From Butyrivibrio sp. (lineage in GTDB: Bacteria > Bacillota_A > Clostridia > Lachnospirales > Lachnospiraceae): 64,000 nucleotides of DNA. The stretch is from the NCBI GenBank assembly GCA_024690635.1, contig JAILOW010000095.1, forward strand, positions 15,913-79,912, in the 5' to 3' direction. A model generated the notes under the pieces. That model saw nothing but the letters and a program-made list of their open reading frames with translations. It had not been told where the DNA came from and searched no databases. The position numbers and the translations under genes were made by a program. Position 1 is the first letter of the stretch, and each line of letters begins with the position of its first letter. Below, piece after piece: positions 51,243 to 59,180 of this stretch.

Positions 51243-51294
51243 TACTGTACAGAAAATAAAGATAAAAAATAGTTCTCTCATACTTATTGTGAAT
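51243..51294 (+). promoter_or_regulatory. Element promoter, plus strand, 24-nt spacing
   Basis: TACTGTACAGAAAA (box 51245-51252), 24 nt, CTCATACTTATTGTGA. It drives the signal peptidase / ParM / ParR-like operon. With the box at 51221 it makes a divergent pair of sites. Confidence 0.8.
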
Positions 51295-51313
51295 ACTTTA
51301 ATCAGGAGACTTA

Positions 51314-51688
51314 ATGTCTATGCAAACAACGACAAATATGTGGAGCCGGATCACCGTCTACTGCATGAACCATGAACATCCAAAGAAAATGAGTATTGCA
51401 GAGAACCGGGAGCTGATAAAAACTCCCTTTTTTGCATGTAAATACTATTTTCCGTCCAATCAGGACGAGGAGCACGGGTACTGCCCTAACAGACTTAATT
51501 TTGATGATTATCAGGGGCTTGTACTTAAATTTTTCGAAACAGTCAGTAACGGTCCTCTTATGTCCGATTACACCAACTATTCTTTCGAATATAAGGGCTC
51601 AAGACATAAGATAAGCGTTAAAGTTCTTATTTATAGTGATGATGAGATAAGGCTTGGGATACTTAACAGGAGCGTGCTTGGAAAATGA
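51314..51688 (+). CDS. Hypothetical Cys-containing protein
   Basis: 124 residues. Four Cys (CMNHEH, FFACKYY, GYCPNR) with nearby His may bind a metal. First gene of the plus-strand operon; AUG after CAGGAGACTTA. It overlaps the signal peptidase start by 4 nt (ATGA). Unknown role, possibly specific to the partition operon. Confidence 0.65.
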   Translation: MSMQTTTNMWSRITVYCMNHEHPKKMSIAENRELIKTPFFACKYYFPSNQDEEHGYCPNRLNFDDYQGLVLKFFETVSNGPLMSDYTNYSFEYKGSRHKISVKVLIYSDDEIRLGILNRSVLGK

Positions 51689-52155
51689 GAAAAGGTGATA
51701 TATTACGGTCTTGTTATGGTATCTTAATCGGAATAGCTGCATATCTTATGATATTTCTTCTATTTCATCCATTTGCTGTCTCAGGTATATCCATGGAACC
51801 CACATATCACGAACAGAACCTTGTGATATCAACAAACAGGTTTTCTGGGGACAGTTTAAAGCGCGGAGATGTTGCTATCGTAAGAGCTGGCGGGAAAAGA
51901 GTCATAAAAAGGATTGTTGCTCTTCCCGGAGACACCGTCGGCGTGCTTGACGGAATGCTATATGTAAATGGAATAGCCTCTGATTATAACTATGATGTTA
52001 TTGAAGACGCTGGGATATTAAATAATACAGTCGTTTTATCTGATAACGAATTTTTTGTTATGGGTGACAACAGAAACAACAGTATTGACAGTAGAGACTA
52101 TGGCCCTGTTGATTTAGGGCAGATCAAATATCTTGTGACAAAGACAATCTTTTAA
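51685..52155 (+). CDS. lepB: Signal peptidase I
   Basis: 156 residues. An N-terminal membrane helix (about 10-30), catalytic Ser in VSGISMEPTYHEQ (about 37), catalytic Lys in KRVIKRIVALPGD (about 73), and FVMGDNRNNSIDSRDYGPV near the end. This is a complete, Gram-positive sized enzyme that removes signal peptides outside the membrane. On a conjugative element it may process the pilin or other T4SS proteins with signal peptides (inference); its place before the ParM gene is unusual. Confidence 0.92.
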   Translation: MRKGDILRSCYGILIGIAAYLMIFLLFHPFAVSGISMEPTYHEQNLVISTNRFSGDSLKRGDVAIVRAGGKRVIKRIVALPGDTVGVLDGMLYVNGIASDYNYDVIEDAGILNNTVVLSDNEFFVMGDNRNNSIDSRDYGPVDLGQIKYLVTKTIF

Positions 52156-52168
52156 GGAGGAATGGATA

Positions 52169-53344
52169 ATGAATACAAAGAAATTCCGTACAGGAACGGA
52201 TATGATTGAAAGAGATAATGGAAAGCTTAAAGGCATCTGGCCTATAGGGCTTGATCTTGGTTATTCGGGTGTAAAACTTATTGCGCCCAATAAGGCGGCA
52301 AAGTTTCCTACATATGCCGTTAGGATAGATGATGAGATCCAGTATCTGTCAGGAGCTCCTAAGGAATCCATTATGTATAAGAATAATGTGACAGGTGAGA
52401 TGTGGCTTGTGGGCGAACTTGCACAGAATCAGGTCGCCGGTACGGTTAATGATGAGAGTGAGCGTGTAATGTATGGCCGCGACAGATATGATGACGAGAT
52501 GTTTAATGTTATCGCTGCAACTGGACTTGGAATCGCTCTTCTTCCCAATGCATACGGACACCCCAGCACCGACAGGATCATCGTACAGACGGGTCTTCCC
52601 GAGAGCTATCTTGAAGATACTCCCATGATCAGGGAATGCCTTGCTGGAACTTACGATTTTTCTCTCAAGGTCGGGAATGCGGACTGGAAGAGCCTTAAAT
52701 TCAAGGTTGATGCAAAAGACGTATATGTTATGTCCCAGCCAAAAGGCTCACTGTTTTCTATCTGCATGAAGAACGACGGCTCGTTTCATCCTGATGTAAG
52801 CAGATATCTGTCATCAAACGTTATCATCTTTGACCCCGGCTTTGGCACATTTGATATCTTTATCGTAAATAACGGCGCAGTTGTTAAAGGTGAGACCGCG
52901 CAGAACCTTGGTATGAGAAGGGTCCTTCACGATACATCTGTCATCATCAAGGACAAATATGGCATTTCTATCCCTGTGCCTGCCATGCAGAAGTATCTGC
53001 AGACAGGAACTGTGCGCTCCATTGATAGAAAGACTCTTGAGTCTAAGGAGTATCCTTTTGGAAACTATCTGTTCGACTCTTCAGAGAAGGTATGTGAGGA
53101 AGCAATATCTCGCATGTTTAAGGCAATCGGCGGTGTAGAAAAGCTTATCGATTACAACTATCTTATTATAACAGGCGGAACCGGGGATGCATGGCTTAAT
53201 ATCATCAAGGATAAGCTTAAGAACGTATCTACGCTTAACATTATCCCTGCCAACCAGAACGATACCTCTCTTCCTCTTGTCTACTCTAACTCAAGGGGCT
53301 ATTACTATTACAGATTCAACAAGCTTATAAAGGAGCTTAAGTAA
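52169..53344 (+). CDS. parM: ParM-like actin ATPase (second copy)
   Basis: 391 residues, AUG after AAGGAGGAATGGATA. Actin motifs: IGLDLGYSGVKL (about 28), IIFDPGFGTFDIFIV (about 222) and LIITGGTGDAW (about 333). It is distinct in sequence from the ParM-like protein at 2432. Plasmid actins form filaments that push replicated plasmids apart. The next gene, starting 1 nt later, has the layout of a ParR adaptor, so this pair is the likely partition system. Confidence 0.85.
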   Translation: MNTKKFRTGTDMIERDNGKLKGIWPIGLDLGYSGVKLIAPNKAAKFPTYAVRIDDEIQYLSGAPKESIMYKNNVTGEMWLVGELAQNQVAGTVNDESERVMYGRDRYDDEMFNVIAATGLGIALLPNAYGHPSTDRIIVQTGLPESYLEDTPMIRECLAGTYDFSLKVGNADWKSLKFKVDAKDVYVMSQPKGSLFSICMKNDGSFHPDVSRYLSSNVIIFDPGFGTFDIFIVNNGAVVKGETAQNLGMRRVLHDTSVIIKDKYGISIPVPAMQKYLQTGTVRSIDRKTLESKEYPFGNYLFDSSEKVCEEAISRMFKAIGGVEKLIDYNYLIITGGTGDAWLNIIKDKLKNVSTLNIIPANQNDTSLPLVYSNSRGYYYYRFNKLIKELK

Positions 53345-53345
53345 T

Positions 53346-54053
53346 ATGAACGTTGAGATAAGACTTTATTCCACATATGACATGGATCTTATAGCCCTGA
53401 TGGCTGCAGGATATCCCGTGTCTACGATGATGAGGGACGTTGTTGTGGCATATTCCAACGGAAAACCCATCCATTATCTTATCGATAAGGAAGTGGACGC
53501 TGATTTTAATATCCTGAAATCAGTTCACACAAGGTTTTCTATCCCTAACAACGAGACTAATGCGTGCTTTCTTTTAAAAAACATAAAATACAGGTCAAGA
53601 AATATGTTCTGCAAGGCACTTCTTAGAGATGCTCTTATCCAGCAGAACCTGACGGTGTTTTTTGCTACGGACGTAAGGGATAAACTGCTTCCCCTTAGCG
53701 CAGCAAGCCTCTATAACAGAGAAGTTAAAGCGTTTGCAAATGTCATCCCTATAAGCTCTTTAAAAGATACCGAGGTAAATACTCAGATGAAAATACCTGA
53801 TGTGGTGCCTTCGTTTATACCTGTTACAGCTCCAATGCCAGTTGCTTCTTTTGGCGATGCAGATACTGTACAGAAAGTTGCAACATCCAAAGCAGTTCAG
53901 GAAGATATTCCACGTCGCGCCGAAACTATGGCAGCTCCCACTGTACAGAATATGCAGCCTGAATCTGAAAAGAAAGATAATGATGATTTAACAAGACTTA
54001 ACGAAACAACTTTTGATGCCCTGGATAAGCTCATGGGCAATGATTTTGAATAA
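53346..54053 (+). CDS. ParR-like adaptor protein
   Basis: 235 residues. The first ~60 (MNVEIRLYSTYDMDLIALMAA ... TMMRDVVVAYSNG) look like a ribbon-helix-helix type start, and the C-terminal 90 are Pro/Ala/Thr/Glu-rich and disordered, ending LDKLMGNDFE, as in ParR where the tail caps ParM filaments. Two CTGTACAG boxes lie inside the coding sequence (53866, 53941), both encoding TVQ. Called by layout and position after parM, not by strong sequence match. Confidence 0.6.
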   Translation: MNVEIRLYSTYDMDLIALMAAGYPVSTMMRDVVVAYSNGKPIHYLIDKEVDADFNILKSVHTRFSIPNNETNACFLLKNIKYRSRNMFCKALLRDALIQQNLTVFFATDVRDKLLPLSAASLYNREVKAFANVIPISSLKDTEVNTQMKIPDVVPSFIPVTAPMPVASFGDADTVQKVATSKAVQEDIPRRAETMAAPTVQNMQPESEKKDNDDLTRLNETTFDALDKLMGNDFE

Positions 54054-54067
54054 AGGAGAAACCGATT

Positions 54068-54430
54068 ATGGAAAGAAACAAAGAATTGGTAGAATATGAT
54101 ATGCGCAAAGTGTACGAGGATCAGATCACTCCCCTGCTCTTACAGATCAAGCAGATATGTATCAAAAACAGGATTCCATGCTTTATGTCGTGTGCTGTTT
54201 CAAACATGAACGGAGTGACGACTTATGAACAGGACGGGATACTGACAGGCTCTAACAACATAGAGCTATATCAGGACAGATTCCCCACGTTTCTTCTTGT
54301 TGACAAGATGAACCTTGTTCCTGCATCAAACCTCACACAGTTTGACGAGTCCACAATAGGATCTGAAGCTATGGAATACATAACCAATACATTCCTTGAT
54401 GAGTGCGAGGATATCGAAATATCTGATTAA
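54068..54430 (+). CDS. Hypothetical protein of partition operon
   Basis: 120 residues, AUG after AAAGGAGAAACCGATT. Alpha/beta looking; contains IPCFMSCAVSNMNG and an acidic C-terminus (DECEDIEISD). Last gene of the plus-strand operon. No family recognised. Confidence 0.65.
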   Translation: MERNKELVEYDMRKVYEDQITPLLLQIKQICIKNRIPCFMSCAVSNMNGVTTYEQDGILTGSNNIELYQDRFPTFLLVDKMNLVPASNLTQFDESTIGSEAMEYITNTFLDECEDIEISD

Positions 54431-54464
54431 GCAAAAAGGCTCCTTTCGGGAGCCTTCTTTTTAT
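54431..54464 (+). terminator. Rho-independent terminator
   Basis: AAGGCTCC TTTC GGGAGCCTTCTTTTT directly after the stop; the stem also faces the convergent gene at 54471. Confidence 0.9.
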
Positions 54465-54470
54465 GAAGTT

Positions 54471-54767
54471 TTACAGTTCGTCCTGATGGTCTCTTAGGTA
54501 ATATGCAAGCTCTGCAGCGTCTTTCGCCTGCTTTATAAAGGTGTCAAGCTCGGATACGAATATATCTCCTCCAAACGCAAGCTGCGGATCCATAGTTTTG
54601 TCCGCCGGGAGAATTATCCTTGGCTGAGGGATGGCGTTAACCCCAACTGCCGAGATACTCTTCATCCCTAATGTCTCTACGACTTTTATGTCATAGCCGT
54701 TTGCATTATATACCCTTGCTTTTACCGTATCACCATCTTTTTTGGAAATCAGATTTAGCGTGACCAA
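54471..54767 (-). CDS. Hypothetical protein, TTG start
   Basis: 98 residues. The likely start is TTG at 54767, inside the end of the previous gene, with AGGAGG seven nt upstream; no in-frame ATG is near. Beta-rich N-terminus (VTLNLISKKDG) and helical C-terminus. Translationally coupled to the 166-residue gene. Unknown. Confidence 0.6.
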   Translation of the reverse strand: MVTLNLISKKDGDTVKARVYNANGYDIKVVETLGMKSISAVGVNAIPQPRIILPADKTMDPQLAFGGDIFVSELDTFIKQAKDAAELAYYLRDHQDEL

Positions 54768-55255
54768 TCATCAACCTCCTTTGCGGACAGGTCTTTATAA
54801 GCCCTGTCAGGGTTCTGGTTTGTCTTCCTGGCATTTTCTATCGCCTGATCTATAGAAGGGGCTCTTTGCCCTTCCTGATACAGTTCGCTTACAAACTTAC
54901 CGATAAAATCTGCTATAACATGCCTGTCATCTGTCTCGGGACAGAACTTTGGCACATGGAAGTTATCACAGAGGCGGTTAAGCTGTGTGCAGGCATCAAT
55001 AGCGAGGTTATGAGCACTTCTTCTTGATGCGTCGGAGCGGGTTAGCCTAAACTCAAACTCCTCCTGGTCTATGCGTCCTGTATCACGAAGAATACGGCTC
55101 GTTTCTGATGCTATGACATCATTATAAACGCTGTTAAAGTATCCTGTAAATGTGCTAAGCCGTTCTGCGACAAACGTAAGGAGATAGTCTCTTTCTTCCT
55201 TGTCTGGAGTTCTTTCAGAGATCGCTCTTATGAGATTTCCTATATTTTCCTTCAT
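54755..55255 (-). CDS. Hypothetical helical protein
   Basis: 166 residues from the ATG at 55255 after AAAGGAGAGAAT; an earlier start overlaps the promoter. Mostly helical, with many Arg/Asp. Overlaps the next gene by 13 nt. No recognised domain. Confidence 0.65.
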   Translation of the reverse strand: MKENIGNLIRAISERTPDKEERDYLLTFVAERLSTFTGYFNSVYNDVIASETSRILRDTGRIDQEEFEFRLTRSDASRRSAHNLAIDACTQLNRLCDNFHVPKFCPETDDRHVIADFIGKFVSELYQEGQRAPSIDQAIENARKTNQNPDRAYKDLSAKEVDDWSR

Positions 55256-55277
55256 ATTCTCTCCTTTCTTCTTTTTT

Positions 55278-55297
55278 CTGTACACGTAAAGTATGGG
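55278..55297 (-). promoter_or_regulatory. Element promoter motif
   Basis: Minus-strand ACCCATACTTTACGTGTACAG; strong -10-like part, no box at 24 nt, and a GTGTACAG sequence just downstream of it. Confidence 0.6.
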
Positions 55298-55324
55298 TAA
55301 AGTAGGGACTACTCAAAAAATCAA

Positions 55325-55352
55325 CAAAAAAGGACCACAAAATGATGTGATC
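55325..55352 (-). terminator. Rho-independent terminator
   Basis: AGGATCACATCATTTTGTGGTCCTTTTTT hairpin on the minus strand after the HA-domain gene. Confidence 0.8.
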
Positions 55353-55362
55353 CTCTTTGATG

Positions 55363-56208
55363 TCATGCGATAAGCCCGAGAGTTGCAAGGGCTGCAATCT
55401 CTATCTGACTTCGGTTGCCTTTTCGTATCTGCTTAACTTCACCCCTTCCCCAGAAGTAAAGGGAACGCTCCTCTTTATTCTTCTGTCCGGGTGCCCTGCC
55501 GTTTTCCTTGATAAAGGCTTGATATTGCTCAAACCTTCTGGCAAGGCATTCTGAGTGCCTGTGGTCTGTGCAGGAATATGCGACCTCGTATTTGATCTCG
55601 ATAAGGCCTTTATCCTCCAGATACTTCTTTTGCCAGTCATAGAGCTCTCCATTATAGTAAAGTTCTATCTGTCTTTTGACGAACTTGCCCAGGTATTTGT
55701 TCTGTTTACGCTCTGCTTTACTGCAAGAAGCGTACTGATCAATGTCCATCACCCACAGGTGAGCCTTTGTACCAAAGCGCTCAAGTCTTTCAAGGCTAAC
55801 CTTCTGCTCTTTCCAGATGTTTAACCTCCACTCGGCAAGATTGTACATGTTGTACGCTCTTGACTGCGCCATGGCCCACAGATATGCTTTGGTTCCCGGC
55901 ATGGGCTCGCTCTTTGCGAAAGCCTTAACCTTCCTTGTGTAGGTGTCGTCAAGGTTTCCTTTATTAGGGATATCTACGCCTGACTTTTTAAGAGCGTTGT
56001 AGTGCTCGTCTGAGATGTGTCCAGTGAGGATAAGCCTCGTCTGGTTGTACATCCAGTAATACAGCCTCATCTCTTCAGCTGAAGCACCGCTGCTCTTAGG
56101 GTTTCTGTGAAATGCGTCCTTAAATGCCTTGTACTGGCGAAGCATTTCGTACCAGTCGTAGTTAGCGTGCCCTTCTCTTGCCTTTCCATATCCGGCTTTT
56201 GCCATTCT
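55363..56208 (-). CDS. Helicase-associated (HA) domain protein
   Basis: 281 residues from the ATG at 56208 behind AAAAGGAGGAACCAGA. At least two HA-type repeats (about residues 15-75 and 215-280): a helix with W/Y..F....G..P, then LYYW...R.IL.G.I, ending L..LG. HA repeats are small three-helix modules thought to bind DNA, usually found behind SF2 helicases, here standing alone. An upstream ATG at 56271 also has a good ribosome site (AAAGGAGAATTG), so a longer form is possible. Confidence 0.65.
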   Translation of the reverse strand, partial: RMAKAGYGKAREGHANYDWYEMLRQYKAFKDAFHRNPKSSGASAEEMRLYYWMYNQTRLILTGHISDEHYNALKKSGVDIPNKGNLDDTYTRKVKAFAKSEPMPGTKAYLWAMAQSRAYNMYNLAEWRLNIWKEQKVSLERLERFGTKAHLWVMDIDQYASCSKAERKQNKYLGKFVKRQIELYYNGELYDWQKKYLEDKGLIEIKYEVAYSCTDHRHSECLARRFEQYQAFIKENGRAPGQKNKEERSLYFWGRGEVKQIRKGNRSQIEIAALATLGLIA

Positions 56209-56224
56209 GGTTCCTCCTTTTCCC

Positions 56225-56290
56225 TGCAATATGTGCAGAAAGCAAAAGGAGAAAAGACGTCGCTGTGACATCAATTCTCCTTTACAATAA
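56225..56290 (-). promoter_or_regulatory. Leader hairpin hiding a ribosome site
   Basis: AAAGGAGAA ... TTCTCCTTT (9-bp stem) encloses the first of two start sites of the HA-domain gene and could block it, favouring the downstream start. Upstream, a weak promoter-like ATTATTTATGTATAAC lies at 56294-56312. Confidence 0.4.
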
Positions 56291-56330
56291 ACTGTTATAC
56301 ATAAATAATGATGAATAAGCTCAGACAATA

Positions 56331-56358
56331 AAAAAGAGGCTTACCGTAAGCCTCTTTT
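56331..56358 (-). terminator. Rho-independent terminator
   Basis: AGAGGCTTACGGTAAGCCTCTTTTTT perfect hairpin on the minus strand. Confidence 0.9.
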
Positions 56359-56369
56359 CTTTTGAGTAA

Positions 56370-57443
56370 TCAGAATCCATTTCCGTTAGTATATACGGTT
56401 GAAGGCTCCTGTTGCCACACAAGTCCATTTCCCCTTGACAGGCAACAGATGCTTCCCTGAAGGTCTGTTCTGTACAGTTTAAGGTTCATTTGGCTTGCGA
56501 TAGCCATTGTTTCTTTATGGGGGTGGCCATGCTCATTTAGATAACCGCAGGAAATTACCATGTACTTAGGATCCACTTGCCTGATAAAATCATAGCTGTT
56601 ACAGCCATCATTGGCAGATCCGTGGTGAGACGCTTTATAAACATCTGCACTTACGTCTTGTCCGCTTGATATGACATCGTCAATCTCATCTCCTGTAGCA
56701 TCGCCAACAAATAAAAATGAGTCCAAACCGTTTTCAAGCTTCATAACAAGTGAGTTTCCGTTGGTATCATCTGGGTTATTAACCCTTACTGGACCAAGAA
56801 AAGCAAGTTTGCAACCCTGCCCCAACAATAGCTCTTCCCCCGGTACAGGATAGCGTATATCCCCGGAATATTGTTCTTCTAAATACCCCATGAGATACTC
56901 ATAGGCCTTTGCTTCATTGTTTTGTGCCCTAGACATATAGACAACAGGGACATTATAGTCCTTTATTACATCAACCGCTGACTGTATATGGTCGGTATCA
57001 GGATGCGTAAGAACGAGCGCATCTACCTCCATGATCCCATATTCAGCAAACGTTGCCTGTACGTTGTCATATGCCTCCCACAGTCCTGTATCTATCAGAA
57101 CGCTGTAATCTGATGTTTCGTCATAGATAAGTGTCGCATCACCCTGTCCTACATCAATGTAATCTACATAGACATCATCGCAAGGCGTATCTTCGTTTGT
57201 GGGTATAGAGCTGACGCTACTTTCATCAGAAGCGGCATCTACTTCACTTATCTCACTACTTATCAGATCGCCGACAGATTCTGCTGCAGATGTGACATTT
57301 GTTGTTACCTGCTGTGTCATGCTGTTTAAAGGGACAGAGTCTGTTCGAGGTTTAATTTTTCCCTTAAACGCTTTTGCACAAACAAATACTGCAATTATAA
57401 CAACTACAAAGCCTACAAATCTTACTACTCGTTTTCTTCTCAT
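56370..57443 (-). CDS. Secreted metallo-beta-lactamase-fold protein (ComEC C-terminal type)
   Basis: 357 residues from the ATG after GGAGGGACAT. One N-terminal membrane helix (about 8-28), a Ser/Thr/Glu-rich linker, then an MBL fold: YIDVGQGDATLIY (about 103), LTHPDTDHIQSA (metal site, about 150) and KASHHGSAND (about 270). It matches the stand-alone extracellular nuclease-like domain of the ComEC/Rec2 family. A role in cutting DNA or a wall polymer at the cell surface is plausible. CATTTATCATGTTTA at about 57470 is a weak promoter candidate. Confidence 0.8.
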   Translation of the reverse strand: MRRKRVVRFVGFVVVIIAVFVCAKAFKGKIKPRTDSVPLNSMTQQVTTNVTSAAESVGDLISSEISEVDAASDESSVSSIPTNEDTPCDDVYVDYIDVGQGDATLIYDETSDYSVLIDTGLWEAYDNVQATFAEYGIMEVDALVLTHPDTDHIQSAVDVIKDYNVPVVYMSRAQNNEAKAYEYLMGYLEEQYSGDIRYPVPGEELLLGQGCKLAFLGPVRVNNPDDTNGNSLVMKLENGLDSFLFVGDATGDEIDDVISSGQDVSADVYKASHHGSANDGCNSYDFIRQVDPKYMVISCGYLNEHGHPHKETMAIASQMNLKLYRTDLQGSICCLSRGNGLVWQQEPSTVYTNGNGF

Positions 57444-57574
57444 ATGTCCCTCCATTTCATTTTTTTTTCACAAAATAAACATGATAAATGGAATGGAATA
57501 TAAAAAATTTCTAAAAAAATGGGGCAGATTTCACCGCCCAATGTTATTAAGTTAAGTATTAAACCCTGTAAATC

Positions 57575-57610
57575 AAAAAGCACTCAATTCTCTTAATTGA
57601 GTGCTTTTTT
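57575..57610. terminator. Terminator
   Basis: AAAAAGCACTCAATT CTC TTAATTGAGTGCTTTTTT, a near-perfect palindrome that can end transcripts in both directions. Confidence 0.85.
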
Positions 57611-57817
57611 AGCAAGTAAAAGGTTATGTTCAATTGCTTGCGGGAGAATGCATCTTACTCCTTCACAATCAATTTCTTCTATGTCGTCTCCATCTGACAG
57701 ATTTGAAGCATCCAGGTTTTTTGAGTACCATTCGATTATATCAAATGATAGTTTTTCTGCTAAAGCGATGTATCTGTGTTGCTGTTTGATTTTTTGTTCA
57801 ATGTATTTTGGTAACAT
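57593..57817 (-). CDS. Small hypothetical protein
   Basis: 74 residues from the ATG after GAAAGGAGAAATTT. Starts MLPKYIEQKIKQQHRYI, helical, then an acidic segment (SDGDDIEEID). It lies inside the segment with flanking direct repeats. Proteins of this look are frequent in Clostridia, but I cannot name a function. Its last codons overlap the terminator stem. Confidence 0.6.
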   Translation of the reverse strand: MLPKYIEQKIKQQHRYIALAEKLSFDIIEWYSKNLDASNLSDGDDIEEIDCEGVRCILPQAIEHNLLLAKKALN

Positions 57818-57926
57818 AAATTTCTCCTTTCTATAAATATATACGGCACAAATAGAAAAAACCCCCAGCATAGTAAAAATCACTTTAACTGAACGGTATT
57901 GATTTCACCGCCCCATAACTACTTTA

Positions 57927-58961
57927 TTAGTCAGTTTCCTTGTCGTAATTAACTTCGAAAGTGGCTACAAGGCGGACATTTCCCTTTACCGTATCGGTGT
58001 CAAAATCCCATTCTTTATACCTTTCTTCGTTTCCGTCGATTTTTTGCGGTATCGTGCCGTTTTCTATTATCGCCCACTTGGTCTTTCTTTTATATGTCAC
58101 ACCATCTGACTCTATTTCGTCCGGAGGAGAAGGTATCTTTTCACCCATTGGGATATATAATACTTCATTATAAGGAGCATTCTGAGCCTCTATATGGACT
58201 CTAAAGCCTTCCTCTTGGGCATCTTTTTGTGACATGATAAAGCCCATATCCTTAGTTCCGCAGATTGCTGTAGGCTTATCTGACAGATCCATGTCGTAAT
58301 GTACGTTTGTTCCCGGTTTATCTGAAGGTACATATGCAATTACATCTGCAGATATGTCGGGCTCTGCAGTTATAGACAGCTTATTTTCTTCTGAAATTAG
58401 CTTTATCTTCTGTCCAGGCGTATAAGACGTGAATGTAATAGTGCTGTCAAAATAGTAATCATCGTATCTGTAAAGCCTTATCTTGTGATCCGGCGCCACT
58501 TTGTTAAACTCATATTCCACAGTATATCTGCCGTTATCCTGCTCTAGGGTTACATTATCTTCTTTATCGGCATATCCGCTTATGCCAAAATAGCCGTCTG
58601 TAATATCTCCTACAGCTCCAAGTTCATAAACGCCGCTTTCTTTTGGCAGTTTCATCTGCGTAATTACAACAACAGAAAGGTCGTTTGAGTGACTTTCTGT
58701 TATATAATCTACCGTTCTGTCGGCTTCGCCAACTTTATATGCGTATTCTCTGCCATTTGCATAGCCGTCCATGTTTATTGTGAAGCATGTTTCAGGTTTG
58801 TGAAGCTCTTTTTTTTGGAGATAGTTTTCATAAGGATCAGAGCTTTCCTGCTTTGCTTCCTTTTTAGATATTACAGATGTTTTTGCGTTTGTATGTCCGC
58901 ATCCCATTGCAAGGGCGCTTACGACGCATGCTATGAGTAAACAACAAAACTTTTTATTCAT
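57927..58961 (-). CDS. Predicted lipoprotein
   Basis: 344 residues. A short signal MNKKFCCLLIACVVSALAMGC has a lipobox LAMGC, so Cys near 21 would be lipid-modified and the protein held on the outer membrane face. The rest is beta-rich, with Asp/Tyr/Glu and no catalytic motif. It could be a surface exclusion or adhesion factor; unproved. Confidence 0.75.
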   Translation of the reverse strand: MNKKFCCLLIACVVSALAMGCGHTNAKTSVISKKEAKQESSDPYENYLQKKELHKPETCFTINMDGYANGREYAYKVGEADRTVDYITESHSNDLSVVVITQMKLPKESGVYELGAVGDITDGYFGISGYADKEDNVTLEQDNGRYTVEYEFNKVAPDHKIRLYRYDDYYFDSTITFTSYTPGQKIKLISEENKLSITAEPDISADVIAYVPSDKPGTNVHYDMDLSDKPTAICGTKDMGFIMSQKDAQEEGFRVHIEAQNAPYNEVLYIPMGEKIPSPPDEIESDGVTYKRKTKWAIIENGTIPQKIDGNEERYKEWDFDTDTVKGNVRLVATFEVNYDKETD

Positions 58962-58987
58962 CAGCGTTTTGCTTCCTTTTGATGTGT

Positions 58988-59007
58988 TTTATATATAAAA
59001 TATGGGT
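58988..59007 (-). promoter_or_regulatory. Element promoter motif of lipoprotein gene
   Basis: Minus-strand CACCCATATTTTATATATAA, about 27 nt before the ATG; no box. Confidence 0.55.
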
Positions 59008-59023
59008 GATTTGATTTAGAAAA

Positions 59024-59052
59024 TAGAAATAGCGTGTTTTAGGCACGCTATT
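59024..59052 (-). terminator. Terminator
   Basis: AATAGCGTGCC TAAAA CACGCTATTT hairpin, about 130 nt after the kinase-like gene. The rest of 59053-59180 contains no gene that I can support. Confidence 0.65.
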
Positions 59053-59180
59053 ATTGGTTTTGCTATTTAATTATCAGTTGTTCTATCCTGGCCCTATTAT
59101 TATCCTAAGGGGCTGGAGGCATTTTTTGAATATGAGTATTTAAATTTGTTGATAAAAACGTGATCTGATTAGCCAACACT

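Larger units (their letters stand above)
57530..57912. repeat. Segment flanked by GATTTCACCGCCC direct repeats
   Basis: GATTTCACCGCCC occurs at about 57528 and again at about 57900, bracketing about 370 nt with one small gene. The inner left end carries CCAATGTTATTAAGTTAA, found with one change at 17126. The inner right end (TTTAACTGAACGGTATTG) is an imperfect inverted match. This suggests a small inserted unit or insertion-sequence remnant. Confidence 0.4.
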
